DNA from: Pseudomonadota bacterium
Lineage (GTDB): Bacteria; Pseudomonadota; Alphaproteobacteria; Caulobacterales; Caulobacteraceae
Length of the DNA stretch: 21,047 nucleotides
Assembly (NCBI GenBank): GCA_023424215.1
Contig: JAFAEC010000126.1
Location: forward strand, 1-21,047
Direction: 5' to 3'
This document shows, one piece after another, positions 12,679 through 21,025 of the stretch (the first letter of the stretch is position 1; each line of letters begins with the position of its first letter). The notes below the pieces were generated by a model. The model made no database searches. It saw only the letters and a list, made by a program, of their open reading frames with translations, and was not told where the DNA came from. The translations under genes and the position numbers were made by a program.

Positions 12679-14768
12679 CAGCGCGTGCCCAGCTCCTCCA
12701 CCAGCCGCTCCATGCCGTAGACGTCGCGCAGCGCTGTCGTGATCGCGCCCGTGGTGACGATCACCGAGCGGTTGACGTTGCGGTCGTAGCCGTAGGCGTT
12801 GCGCTGGGTCAGTACGGTGGAGTCGAAGTTCGCTCCCACGATCTCGCCGGCTTCGGTGACCACCGGCGAGCCCGAGGAGCCCCCGATGGTGTCGGACGAC
12901 ACCGCCATGTTCATCACCGTGTCGGGGTCGATCCGGTCCCTCGCGGCCAGCAGCCGGGGCGCCACGTCGAACGGCGGCGCGCCGGTGGCCCGGTCCCACA
13001 GGTCGCCGAAGGTGGTGAAGGCGCCCCAGCGCTGGCCCGGCACGTCCGAGCCCTCGATCTTGCCGTAGGTCAGCCGCAGGGTGCCGGTGGCGTCGGGATA
13101 GACGCTGTCGCCATAGGCCTGGAAGCGCGCCGCCGCCAGCTGCTCCGAGGCGCGCGCGGTCGGCGCCTCGACCTTCTCCTCCCATTCCGACCGGATGGCC
13201 CGGGTCGGCTCCTGGATCGCCAGCAGGTAGCGGATCATCGGATCGTCCGAGGCCTCGATGGCGGCGAGGCCGCCCTCCCACAGCGCCCGGCGCACCGCCG
13301 GATCGCCCAGCCTCGACCCGGCCGCCAGCCGCGCCGACAGCTGTTCGGGCGACTCCGCGCCGAGCAGCGCCCGCACGCGGGGATCGTCCACCGTCAGCCA
13401 CTCGCGGGTCTTGGACAGCCACCACTCCAGCCGCACCTGTTCCAGCGACGGATAGACCGGCCGCTCGGCGAACAGGCTGGACTGCACCGCCGCCAGCCGG
13501 CTGTCGGCGTACTCCGGCAGGCGCTCGGCCGACGGCTTCTCGCGCTCCTGCGCCGCCCGCACCAGGGTCCGCGCCCAGCTGAACAGCTGCGAGCCGCCGC
13601 CCGGCGAAGTGGTCCCCAGCCCCGTGCCGCCCTCCAGAAGCGCCATCGCGGGGTAGAGCTCGCGGGCGATCGGCTGCACCGTGCTGAGCTCGCTCCACGG
13701 ATCGCCCACGCCCGTGAGCGCCCCGGCCCGCTGCCGGAAGTCCGCTTCCGCCTCGGCCTTCATGCGCATGAAGCCCGGGTCGACCAGCGCCGCCATCCGT
13801 CCGCGCCCGCGCTTGTAGGTGTTCTCCAGTCCCACGATCGGGTCCATGGCGATGAAGGCGTTCTCCTCGCTTTCCTCGGAGAAGCGGATCAGCCGGCCGC
13901 GCAGCTCCGAGGCGATCAGCTGGTCCAGCGGCAGCACCACGTCACGGATGGTGGCCAGCTGGTCGAGGGTCAGCAGGCGCTGGGTCGAGCCCGGGTTGCC
14001 CGAGACGAACACCGGCGTTCCCTCGACAGGGCGGTCGGCGTTCCAGGTGAAGTGCGTCGGCGTCGCCACCGGCTGGCCGTTCTCGTACAGCCGGACGAAA
14101 GCCCCATCGATGGCGAAGCGGGGGAAGCTGAAGTTGTCGAGGTCGCCGCCGAAGGTCGCGGCCCGATCCTCCGGCGCCCAGGCCAGTCGCACATCGGTGT
14201 AGCGGCGGAACTTGTACAGCTTGAACTGGCCGCCGCGGTACAGGCTGACGACCTGGCAGCGCGTCGTGGCGTCGCCCCCGCAGCCTTCCTGCTCGATTGC
14301 CCCGGCCTCGGCGTCGCGCGCCCGTGTGAAGGCCTGGCCCTCGAGACCGGCGCCCGCCGCGTGCATCCGCTGGGTCACGTCGACGATCTCGGTCAGGATC
14401 TCGGCCGAGGCGCCGGGGCACTGCAGCTCCTCCTCGCGGCTCCGCGGGGCGAAGCCGGTTTCGGCGTAGTTCACCGCCTGGGTCGACAGGTTGGCCACGC
14501 AGGTGGCGACGCAATGGTTGTTGGTCAGCACGAGCCCTTCGCCGGACACCAGCCCCGCCGAGCAGCCGCCGAACTTGACCGACGACAGCCGCACCCGGTC
14601 CAGCCAGGCCTGGTCGATGTTGGTGCCCAGCGTCTGGTTGGCGCGCGCGATGGGGAAGTTGTCGAAGGTCCACATGCCCTCTTCGGCCCGGGCGGCGCCC
14701 GACAGCCCGAGGCCCGCTGCGGCGCAGAGGGCGATCAGCGACGTCGCAAGTTTTTGTGATCCGGACAT
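12678..14768 (-). CDS. S46 family dipeptidyl-peptidase, paralogue A (Ser at the S1 specificity position)
   Basis: Periplasmic serine peptidase of family S46 (DPP7/DPP11), 696 residues, cleaving dipeptides from peptide N-termini. A Sec signal peptide (MSGSQKLATSLIALCAAAGL... ending GAARA) precedes the EEGMWTFDNFP block that opens mature S46 enzymes. The catalytic His is H85 in LTNNHC. The catalytic Ser is S632 in GGSSGSPVV. The Asp lies in the DNFSFPRFAID region. The position equivalent to residue 673 of P. gingivalis DPPs, Gly in DPP7 and Arg in DPP11, is S650 here (ANFDST). The start at 14768 was chosen for the signal peptide and a GGAG ribosome binding site. The 76-residue membrane gene follows with a one-base overlap. 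Confidence 0.88.
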   Translation of the reverse strand: MSGSQKLATSLIALCAAAGLGLSGAARAEEGMWTFDNFPIARANQTLGTNIDQAWLDRVRLSSVKFGGCSAGLVSGEGLVLTNNHCVATCVANLSTQAVNYAETGFAPRSREEELQCPGASAEILTEIVDVTQRMHAAGAGLEGQAFTRARDAEAGAIEQEGCGGDATTRCQVVSLYRGGQFKLYKFRRYTDVRLAWAPEDRAATFGGDLDNFSFPRFAIDGAFVRLYENGQPVATPTHFTWNADRPVEGTPVFVSGNPGSTQRLLTLDQLATIRDVVLPLDQLIASELRGRLIRFSEESEENAFIAMDPIVGLENTYKRGRGRMAALVDPGFMRMKAEAEADFRQRAGALTGVGDPWSELSTVQPIARELYPAMALLEGGTGLGTTSPGGGSQLFSWARTLVRAAQEREKPSAERLPEYADSRLAAVQSSLFAERPVYPSLEQVRLEWWLSKTREWLTVDDPRVRALLGAESPEQLSARLAAGSRLGDPAVRRALWEGGLAAIEASDDPMIRYLLAIQEPTRAIRSEWEEKVEAPTARASEQLAAARFQAYGDSVYPDATGTLRLTYGKIEGSDVPGQRWGAFTTFGDLWDRATGAPPFDVAPRLLAARDRIDPDTVMNMAVSSDTIGGSSGSPVVTEAGEIVGANFDSTVLTQRNAYGYDRNVNRSVIVTTGAITTALRDVYGMERLVEELGTR

Positions 14769-14791
14769 GGGGGTCACTCCGTGGTCAAGCT

Positions 14792-14816
14792 GGAACGATG
14801 AGGTGCAGGGCCGATT
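14792..14816 (+). promoter_or_regulatory. GGAAC box upstream of the Mn-catalase gene
   Basis: GGAAC (14792-14796) is followed after 16 bases by GATT (14813-14816), or after 15 by CGATT. The -35 half is a perfect EcfG/SigT match and the -10 half a poor one. It lies about 40 bases before the ATG in the 86-base divergent region shared with the S46 gene. Confidence 0.25.
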
Positions 14817-14854
14817 GGCGGGACAGGGCATCCCGCCCGCAAGGAACGTCATCC

Positions 14855-15748
14855 ATGTTCATGCACAACAAGAGGCTCATGTATACCGTGCGGGTCTCCG
14901 AGCCGAACCCTGCCCTGGCCACCCTGATGCTGGAGCAGTTCGGCGGACCGCAGGGCGAACTGGCCGCCGCCATGCGCTATTTCACCCAGGCGCTCGCCGA
15001 AGAGGATCCGGGCCGCAAGGACATGCTCCTCGACATCGCCACTGAAGAGCTCAGCCACCTTGAGGTGATCGGCTCCATCGTCTCCATGCTCAACCGCGGC
15101 ATCAAGGGACGGCTCGCCGAGGCGACTGAGGAGGAGGCGGACCTCTACATGTCGCTGAACGAAGGAGGCGAGAGCCACACGACCTCGATCCTGTATGGGG
15201 GCGCTCCGGCGCTGGTGAACTCGGCCGGGGTGCCGTGGACAGCGGCCTACGTCGACTCGATCGGCGATCCGGGGTGCGACCTGCGCTCGAACATCGCCGC
15301 CGAGGCGCGCGCCAAGATCGTCTACGAACGGCTGATCAACGTCACCGACGACCCGGGTATCAAGGACGCCCTCGGCTTCCTGATGACCCGGGAGGTGGCG
15401 CACCAGAAGTCCTTCGAGAAGGCGCTCTACTCGATGCAGCCGAACTTCCCGCCCGGCAAGCTGCCCGGGATGCCGGAGTACTCGGACAAATACTACAATA
15501 TGTCCCAGGGCGAAGGCGATACGCGAGGGCCGTGGAACGAGGGGCCGCAGTGGGAGACCGTGGACGACCGCGACGACCAGGGGGCCGTCGATGGCGGCGA
15601 TGGCGGAGCCAGTGTAGAGCTCAAGGGCAAGGCGGCCTCGACGGTGAGAGCCATGGGCGAGCGTCTGGCCTCGGACCCGGCATCCAACCCGATCACTGGC
15701 GCCGACCTCGGCGCGGGGCCGGGCGCGGGTACGACGACGCCGGTCTAG
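14855..15748 (+). CDS. Manganese (non-haem) catalase
   Basis: Dimanganese enzyme that disproportionates hydrogen peroxide, 297 residues. All five metal ligands expected from the Lactobacillus plantarum enzyme are present at matching spacing: E35 (GGPQGELAAAMRYF), E65 and H68 (DIATEELSHLE), E150 (NIAAEARAKIVYERL) and H183 (REVAHQKSFEKAL). Residues from about 215 form a Gly/Asp-rich tail that is variable in this family. The ATG at 14855 has AAGGAA upstream and gives the usual short N-terminus (MFMHNKRL). It stands alone on the plus strand between two minus-strand S46 peptidase genes and ends at a strong bidirectional terminator. Confidence 0.93.
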   Translation: MFMHNKRLMYTVRVSEPNPALATLMLEQFGGPQGELAAAMRYFTQALAEEDPGRKDMLLDIATEELSHLEVIGSIVSMLNRGIKGRLAEATEEEADLYMSLNEGGESHTTSILYGGAPALVNSAGVPWTAAYVDSIGDPGCDLRSNIAAEARAKIVYERLINVTDDPGIKDALGFLMTREVAHQKSFEKALYSMQPNFPPGKLPGMPEYSDKYYNMSQGEGDTRGPWNEGPQWETVDDRDDQGAVDGGDGGASVELKGKAASTVRAMGERLASDPASNPITGADLGAGPGAGTTTPV

Positions 15749-15762
15749 ACCTCGGAAAGACC

Positions 15763-15793
15763 AACGCCCGGCGGAGCGATCCGCCGGGCGTTT
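15763..15793. terminator. Strong bidirectional intrinsic terminator
   Basis: A perfect 13-bp stem (15763-15775 with 15780-15792) closes a GCGA loop, a GNRA tetraloop. The plus strand continues with TTT (15791-15793, partly in the stem). On the minus strand GGTCTTTCC follows. It sits between the convergent Mn-catalase and S46 paralogue B genes, so it can end both transcripts. Confidence 0.85.
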
Positions 15794-15816
15794 GCCTGCG
15801 CGTCGCGGGCTCGCTC

Positions 15817-17883
15817 CTACTCCACCCCAAGCTCTTCCAGCAGGCGCGGCTGCGGATAGACCGCGCGCAGCGCCTCGGTGATCGCGGCCGTCGACACGCT
15901 GACGGTGCGGTTCAGTTCGCCGTCGTAGCCGAAGGCGCCGCCCAGGGAGTGGATGTTGCCGTCGAAGGCCGCGCCGATCACCTCGCCCGCGGCGTTGACC
16001 ACCGGCGAGCCGGAGTTGCCGCCGATGATGTCGTTGGTCGAGACGAAGTCGTAGACGACATTCTTGTTGATGCGCGCCTCGGCGGCCGCGAAGGCCGGCG
16101 CCAGGTCGAACGGCTCCGACCCCGTCGCCCGCTCGTACAGTCCGCCCATGTAGGTGAACGGCGGCACGGTCACGCCGCGGTGGGTCCAGCCCTGCACCTG
16201 GCCGTAGGAGAGGCGGAGGCTGAAGGTCGCGTCCGGATACAGATTGGTGCCGTAGACGGCGAAGCGCGCCTCGGCGACCTTCTCGGCGGCGCGCGCGGTC
16301 GGCGCGTTGACCTCGGCGGCCCAGCGGTCGCCAATCGCCTTGGCGGCGTCATCGTTGGCCAGGACGAAGGCGAGGAGAGGGTCGGCCTCGGCCAGCTGCT
16401 CCGGAGTCATCGACAGGGCCTGCGCCCGGAACGCCGGATCGGCCAGCTTCGTCCCCGCGATCAGCCGTTCGGCCAGGGCCTCGGGGCTCTCGCGGCCCAG
16501 CAGACGCTGGACGTCCGGATTGTCGACGGTCAGGTACTCGCGGGTCTTCGACAGCCAGTAGCGCAGGCGCAGCTCCTCGATGTCCGTGGCGATCGGCACT
16601 TCGTTGGCGAGGCTGGCGGCCAGCTGTGCGCGGCGCGCCTCGCTCATGTCGGTGCTCTTCGCAGCGCGGACGATCGCCCGGGCGTACTGGTACAGCTGCG
16701 AACCGCCGCCGGCCGATTGCTCCAGCTGGCGGAAGGGCAGGTACAGGTCCATCGCCGTGGCCTGCACCCGCTCCAGATCGGCCCACGGATCGCCGATGCG
16801 CTGGGTCAGCGCCGGGTCGGCGGCGACGCGGGCGCGCAGCTCCTGCTCCTGCTCGCGCTTCATCGCCATGAAGTCCGGATCGGTCAGGGCTCCCTGCTGG
16901 CCGTAATAGACCTTGAAGCTGTTCTCGAGGCCGAAGATCGGATCGAAGGCCAGGCGCTTGGCCTCCTCGCCGGTCAGCGAATACTCCAGCAGCCGGCCGC
17001 GCAGCTCGGACGCCTGGATCAGGGTCACCGGCAGCTGCTGGTCGCGCAGCCGCTCCAGCTGGCTCATGGTCAGCAGGCGCGAGGTCGAGCCCGGGTTGCC
17101 GACCACGAAGGTGACGTCGCCTTCCTTGGGCGTCTCCGGACTCCAGGTCAGGTGATTGGGCGTCGAGACCGGCTGGCCGTTCTCGTAGGCGCGCAGGAAG
17201 CCCGCATCGAGGGCGTACCGCGGGAAGTTGAAGTTGTCGGGGTCGCCGCCGAAGAACGCGGCCTGCTGCTCCGGCGCGAACACTAGCCGGACGTCGTCGT
17301 ACTTGCGGAACTTGTAGAGGGCGTAGCGGCCGCCGCGGTAGAAGCTGATCACCTGGCAGTTGAGCTTCGGATCGCCGGCGCAGGCCTCCTGCTGGATGCG
17401 GTTGATCTCGGCCGACCGCGCCGCGTTGAAGGCCGCGCCTTCCAGACCCTCGCCGACCGCCAGCACCCGGTCGGTGACGTCGACGATCTCGGTCAGCACC
17501 TCGGCGGTCTGGCCGGGGCAGCGGCGTTCCTCTTCCCGGTTCGCCGTCATCCAGCCGTTCTTGACGTAGTCGTTCTCCGGCGACGACAGGTCCTGTACGC
17601 AGCCGACCACGCAGTGCCAGTTGGTCAGGATCAGCCCCTCGTCGGAGACGAAGGAGGCCGAGCAGCCCTGCAGACGCACGGCGGCGTTGCGCACGCGATC
17701 CAGCCACGCCTGGTCGATCCGGGTGCCGTACTTCTCGTTGACCGTCTGGATCGGGAAGTTGTCGAAGGTCCACATGCCCTCGTCGGCCTTGGCCGGGGAG
17801 GGGGTCAGCACGGCCATGGCGCCGGCGACGACGGCGATGGAGGCGGTCGCCGAGACGGCGGCGCGCAGCGAACGGAACAGCAT
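15817..17883 (-). CDS. S46 family dipeptidyl-peptidase, paralogue B (DPP7-like Gly)
   Basis: Second S46 enzyme, 688 residues, clearly homologous to paralogue A along its whole length. The signal peptide (MLFRSLRAAVSATASIAVVA..., ending in PAKA) is followed by DEGMWTFDNFPIQTVNEKYG. The catalytic His is H90 in LTNWHC, and the catalytic Ser is S624 in GGNSGSPVV. The Asp is within GDPDNFNFPRYALD. The S1-defining position is G642 (AAFDGN), as in DPP7, which predicts preference for hydrophobic or neutral P1 residues. The ATG at 17883 has GGGAG eight bases upstream. It diverges from the ABC exporter operon across 177 bases and ends at the bidirectional terminator. Confidence 0.92.
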   Translation of the reverse strand: MLFRSLRAAVSATASIAVVAGAMAVLTPSPAKADEGMWTFDNFPIQTVNEKYGTRIDQAWLDRVRNAAVRLQGCSASFVSDEGLILTNWHCVVGCVQDLSSPENDYVKNGWMTANREEERRCPGQTAEVLTEIVDVTDRVLAVGEGLEGAAFNAARSAEINRIQQEACAGDPKLNCQVISFYRGGRYALYKFRKYDDVRLVFAPEQQAAFFGGDPDNFNFPRYALDAGFLRAYENGQPVSTPNHLTWSPETPKEGDVTFVVGNPGSTSRLLTMSQLERLRDQQLPVTLIQASELRGRLLEYSLTGEEAKRLAFDPIFGLENSFKVYYGQQGALTDPDFMAMKREQEQELRARVAADPALTQRIGDPWADLERVQATAMDLYLPFRQLEQSAGGGSQLYQYARAIVRAAKSTDMSEARRAQLAASLANEVPIATDIEELRLRYWLSKTREYLTVDNPDVQRLLGRESPEALAERLIAGTKLADPAFRAQALSMTPEQLAEADPLLAFVLANDDAAKAIGDRWAAEVNAPTARAAEKVAEARFAVYGTNLYPDATFSLRLSYGQVQGWTHRGVTVPPFTYMGGLYERATGSEPFDLAPAFAAAEARINKNVVYDFVSTNDIIGGNSGSPVVNAAGEVIGAAFDGNIHSLGGAFGYDGELNRTVSVSTAAITEALRAVYPQPRLLEELGVE

Positions 17884-17926
17884 CCTGGAGTCTCCCTTTG
17901 GCCGGCCTGTCGCCGGACCTGTTGCG

Positions 17927-17958
17927 GATACCTAGCCTTGCGGGGGGCTCCGCGTCCA
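17927..17958 (-). promoter_or_regulatory. Candidate housekeeping promoter for S46 paralogue B
   Basis: On the minus strand TGGACGC (17958-17952) and GCTAGGTATC (17936-17927) are separated by 15 bases. They resemble the Caulobacter housekeeping elements TTGACGS and GCTANAWC, with spacing close to the usual 10-14. The start would lie about 40 bases before the ATG. Confidence 0.35.
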
Positions 17959-18003
17959 CGGCCGGCGGCGCGACGGACTGCCGCCGCCTTACCCCGATTT
18001 AAC

Positions 18004-18033
18004 TTGGCCCTGACGGCGGGCGTCGTCAGATAG
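18004..18033 (+). promoter_or_regulatory. Candidate promoter for the ABC exporter operon
   Basis: TTGGCC (18004-18009) and AGATAG (18028-18033) are separated by 18 bases, a sigma70-like arrangement that would start transcription about 20 bases before the ATG at 18061. The rest of the 17884-18060 gap shows only a GC-rich imperfect inverted repeat near 17963-17990. Confidence 0.3.
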
Positions 18034-18060
18034 CGGCAATACGGGGACCCGCACATCCAG

Positions 18061-19233
18061 ATGTCGCTTGCACTTTCAACCCTGCTTTACGAGTGGCGCC
18101 GCTACATGGCCGCGGTGATGGCGCTCGCCCTCTCCGGGCTGCTGGTGCTCGCCATGACGGGCGTCTTCATCGGCATCGGCAAGGGCTTTACGGCCCAGAT
18201 CGAACGGTCCCGCGCCGACATCATGGTGCTGCAGCCGGGCGCCAAGAACATCATGAGCGGACCGTCGGGCGTTCCGCGCCGCTTCATTCCGCTGGTCTAC
18301 AACCATAACGAGGTCGTCGAGGTGCAGCCGCTCGATGGCGCGGGAGGGTCTTTCCAGTCGGTCCGCGACGTCGACCCCACCCTGTCGCAGGCCGAGCGCG
18401 CGCGCGCCGGTGCGCCCAAGATGAACTACGTCCAGACCCGGATCGTCGACACGACGCCCGACGCCGTGACCATCCCGGTCGACTACTCGCAGGAACTCGT
18501 CGACGCCCTGCGTCAGCCCTACACCGTGGCCATCGACGAAACTGACCTGCCCAAGCTGGGCGTCCGCCTCGGTGAAAAGGCCCTCTACAACGGCCAGACC
18601 GTGACGGTCGTCGGCATCACGCGCGGCTATCCGAACATGATGCAGCCGACTGTGATCATGTCGCGCGACACCCTGCGCATGGTCGGCCAGGCGGACACCG
18701 GCCCGCGCGTCGGGCCGCTGATGGTCAAGCTGGCCGACCCTGCGCGGGCCGAGGCGGTCGCGCGGGAGCTGAACACCATGGGCGACGGCCAGTGGCGCGC
18801 ATGGACCCGTAACGAGCTGGCGGAAGCCAACGCGGCCGGCATGTTCGAGGAAGGCATCCTCGTCATCATCATCGGCGGCTGCGTGGTGCTGGGCACCATC
18901 ATCGGCGTGGCCATCACCTGGCAGACCCTGCGCGGCGCCATCATGGCCAACATTAAGGAGTTCGCCTCGCTGCGGGCCCTCGGCGTCGGCATGGGCTCGC
19001 TCCGCCGCATCGTCATGGAACTGAGCTTCTGGGTCGGCCTCGTCGGCGTGGCCGCGGCCATCTTCCTGACCTGGCTGGTGCAACTGCTGGCCGCCGCCAA
19101 CGCCGTCATCATCTCCCTGCCGCCCATGCTGCTGATCATCGTCGGCGGCGGACTGGTGGCAATCTCCATGCTGTCGGGCCTGCTGTCGCTCGGCGTCCTC
19201 AAGAACAGCCAGCCGGCGGACCTGCTGCGATGA
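18061..19233 (+). CDS. ABC exporter permease, FtsX/MacB type (DevC-like)
   Basis: A 390-residue inner-membrane subunit of a type VII (MacB-like) ABC system. It has one N-terminal transmembrane helix (about 16-38), a large periplasmic domain (about 45-260) and three C-terminal helices (about 265-287, 322-346 and 352-380). The helix-joining segment NIKEFASLRALGVGMGSLRRIVMELS is the conserved FtsX-domain coupling region (KEFA-LRALG). It ends LKNSQPADLLR, matching the xxxxPADxLR ending of this family. The start has only a distant GGGGA as Shine-Dalgarno. The stop overlaps the ATPase start as ATGA. In known systems the permease transmits ATP-driven motion to a periplasmic adaptor. Confidence 0.9.
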   Translation: MSLALSTLLYEWRRYMAAVMALALSGLLVLAMTGVFIGIGKGFTAQIERSRADIMVLQPGAKNIMSGPSGVPRRFIPLVYNHNEVVEVQPLDGAGGSFQSVRDVDPTLSQAERARAGAPKMNYVQTRIVDTTPDAVTIPVDYSQELVDALRQPYTVAIDETDLPKLGVRLGEKALYNGQTVTVVGITRGYPNMMQPTVIMSRDTLRMVGQADTGPRVGPLMVKLADPARAEAVARELNTMGDGQWRAWTRNELAEANAAGMFEEGILVIIIGGCVVLGTIIGVAITWQTLRGAIMANIKEFASLRALGVGMGSLRRIVMELSFWVGLVGVAAAIFLTWLVQLLAAANAVIISLPPMLLIIVGGGLVAISMLSGLLSLGVLKNSQPADLLR

Positions 19234-19982
19234 TGACGACAAGGGTTCACGGCAAGCACGGCGACTTCGCCATCGAGGCCAAGGGTCTGGTGAAGCGCTT
19301 CAAGTCAGGCAAGAGCTTCGTCGAGGTGCTCAAGACGGTCGACTTCGACGCGCGGCACGGCGACCTGACCATGGTCATGGGGCCGTCGGGCTCGGGCAAG
19401 TCCACCCTGATCGCGGCCCTGTCCGGCCTGCTCCGGCCGGAGGCCGGCCGGGTCGACACGCTCGACGTCGACGATCTGTGGAAGCTGTCCTCCGGCCGGA
19501 TCGACAAGTTCCGTCTCGACCACTGCGGCTTCATCTTCCAGGGCTTCAACCTGTTCCCGGCGCTGTCGGCGCTGCAGCAGGTCGAGGTGGTGCTGAAGTT
19601 CCAGGGGCTGTCGAAGGCCGACGCCACCCGCCGCGCCACCACCGCGCTGGAGGAGGTCGGCCTCGGTCACCGCCTGCACCAGCGGCCGTCCGCCCTGTCC
19701 GGCGGCGAGAAGCAGCGCGTCGCCATCGCCCGCGCCCTGGCCAAGGACCCGCAGATCCTGTTCGCCGACGAACCGACCTCGGCGCTGGACGGCGAGAACG
19801 GCCAGGTGGTCATCCGCCTGCTCCGCCGCGCCGCCACCGAGCACGGCGCCGCCGTCATCTGCGTCACCCACGACCCGCGCCTCGAGGCCTGGGCCGACCG
19901 GGTCATCCACATCGAGGACGGCGTGATCATCGACGATCAGCGCCGCACGCCCAACCCCGACGCCACCCTGGCGTCGCACTGA
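19230..19982 (+). CDS. ABC transporter ATP-binding protein (DevA/LolD/MacB-type)
   Basis: A 250-residue ATPase that energises the permease encoded just upstream; the start overlaps the permease stop by four bases (ATGA). Walker A is GPSGSGKST (51-59), the Q-loop Gln is Q104 (FIFQGFNLFP), the signature is LSGGE (156-160) followed by KQRVAIARAL, Walker B is ILFADE (176-181) with the DEPTSALD block, and the switch His is H214 (CVTHD). The sequence is typical of the LolD/MacB/DevA group of ATPases. An ATG at 19233 is an alternative start one codon later. Confidence 0.93.
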   Translation: MMTTRVHGKHGDFAIEAKGLVKRFKSGKSFVEVLKTVDFDARHGDLTMVMGPSGSGKSTLIAALSGLLRPEAGRVDTLDVDDLWKLSSGRIDKFRLDHCGFIFQGFNLFPALSALQQVEVVLKFQGLSKADATRRATTALEEVGLGHRLHQRPSALSGGEKQRVAIARALAKDPQILFADEPTSALDGENGQVVIRLLRRAATEHGAAVICVTHDPRLEAWADRVIHIEDGVIIDDQRRTPNPDATLASH

Positions 19983-20008
19983 ACCGCCTTTCGGGGACCG
20001 AGAACACC

Positions 20009-21025
20009 ATGCCTGGCTTTCTGAAGAACAAGTGGCTCTGGATCGGCGTCGCGCTGATCGTGGTGCTCGTCGTCGGCTTTAACGTCATGTCCTCCAACGC
20101 GGCGAAGAAGAAGGCCGCCGATGAAAAGGCCGCGACCCAGAAGGTCGAGACGCCTTACGCGGCCGTCGCCAACGGCAAGGTCGACATCGAGGGCGGCATC
20201 ATCCAGATCGCGGCCCGCCGCGGCGGCGTGGTCCGCGAGGTGCTGGTGCAGGAGGGCGACCGCGTCGTCGCCGGCCAGATCCTCGCCCGCCAGGAAGACG
20301 ACGAGCCGCGCCTGGCCCTGCAGCGCGCCCGCGCCGAGGTGGCCCAGGCCGAGAGCCAGTTGCGCCAGATCCAGGTCGACATCTCCACGGCCCGGCGCGA
20401 GTACGAGCGTCTCGAGCGGCTGGTCGACACCAACTTCGTCGCCGCCCAGCGGCTTGACCAGGCGCGCGACGCCATCGCCACCGCCGAGGCGCGCCTCGCC
20501 TCGCAGCACGCTTCAGTGCAGACCGCCCGCGCCCGCATGGCCGAGGCTGAATACAATGTCGAACTGACCGTCATCCGCGCCCCGGCCGACGGCCGCATCG
20601 TGCGCCGCTACGCCAACCCCGGCGCCGGCGCCTCGACCCTGAACGTGTCGAACATGTTCGATCTCGAGCCCGACGCCCCGCGCATCGCCCGCGCCGAGAT
20701 CGTCGAGTCCGACATTCCCAACGTCACTGTCGGCCAGGCCGTCGAGATCACCCCCGAGGGCGATCCGTCCAAGGTCTACGTCGGCTCGGTGCTACGCCGC
20801 GCGGCGGTGTTCGGGGCCCGCAAGCTGGCCTCGGACGACCCGTCGCAGCGCTCCGACGAGCGGGTGGTCGAGGTGGTCGTCACCGCCGGCGACGCGCCCC
20901 TGCTGATCGGCCAGCGGGTGCTGGTCAAGTTCATGAAGCCGGGCGAGACCGCCGGCGCCCCGCGCGAGGCCGCCGCCGGCGTCCCCGCCAGCCGCTCGAT
21001 GCAGCAGCCGGCGCGCGAGGGCTGA
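20009..21025 (+). CDS. HlyD-family periplasmic adaptor (membrane fusion protein) of the ABC exporter
   Basis: A 338-residue adaptor anchored by an N-terminal helix (about 9-27). A lipoyl half-motif (residues about 64-100, GGVVREVLVQEGDRVVAGQI) is followed by an alpha-helical hairpin at about 101-185 (AQAESQLRQIQVDISTARRE and continuing). The second lipoyl half is at about 187-205 (VIRAPADGRIVRRYANPG), then a beta-barrel region. The tail is Ala/Pro-rich. In DevBCA/MacAB systems the adaptor bridges the permease to a TolC-like channel, and no channel gene lies before the window ends. The ATG at 20009 is 26 bases after the ATPase stop, with GGGGA upstream. It is the last gene of the visible operon. 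Confidence 0.9.
   Translation: MPGFLKNKWLWIGVALIVVLVVGFNVMSSNAAKKKAADEKAATQKVETPYAAVANGKVDIEGGIIQIAARRGGVVREVLVQEGDRVVAGQILARQEDDEPRLALQRARAEVAQAESQLRQIQVDISTARREYERLERLVDTNFVAAQRLDQARDAIATAEARLASQHASVQTARARMAEAEYNVELTVIRAPADGRIVRRYANPGAGASTLNVSNMFDLEPDAPRIARAEIVESDIPNVTVGQAVEITPEGDPSKVYVGSVLRRAAVFGARKLASDDPSQRSDERVVEVVVTAGDAPLLIGQRVLVKFMKPGETAGAPREAAAGVPASRSMQQPAREG

Noticed and set aside
12588..14759. A 723-codon plus-strand open frame opposite S46 paralogue A
   Set aside because: Arg/Gly/Gln/His-rich shadow of the peptidase gene with no recognisable domain.
14769..14852. A longer S46 paralogue A beginning at 14852
   Set aside because: The extra 28 residues would precede a complete signal peptide. 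The ATG at 14768 has a ribosome binding site and directly starts the signal peptide.
15235..17286. A 683-codon plus-strand open frame running through Mn-catalase and opposite S46 paralogue B
   Set aside because: It overlaps two well-supported genes, crosses a strong terminator hairpin and has shadow-like composition.
17960..18000. GC-rich inverted repeat (GGCGGC ... GCCGCC) in the divergent gap between S46 paralogue B and the ABC operon
   Set aside because: A 6-bp GC-only stem with a 10-base loop is common by chance at this GC content, with no T-run or operator-like symmetry around the promoters.
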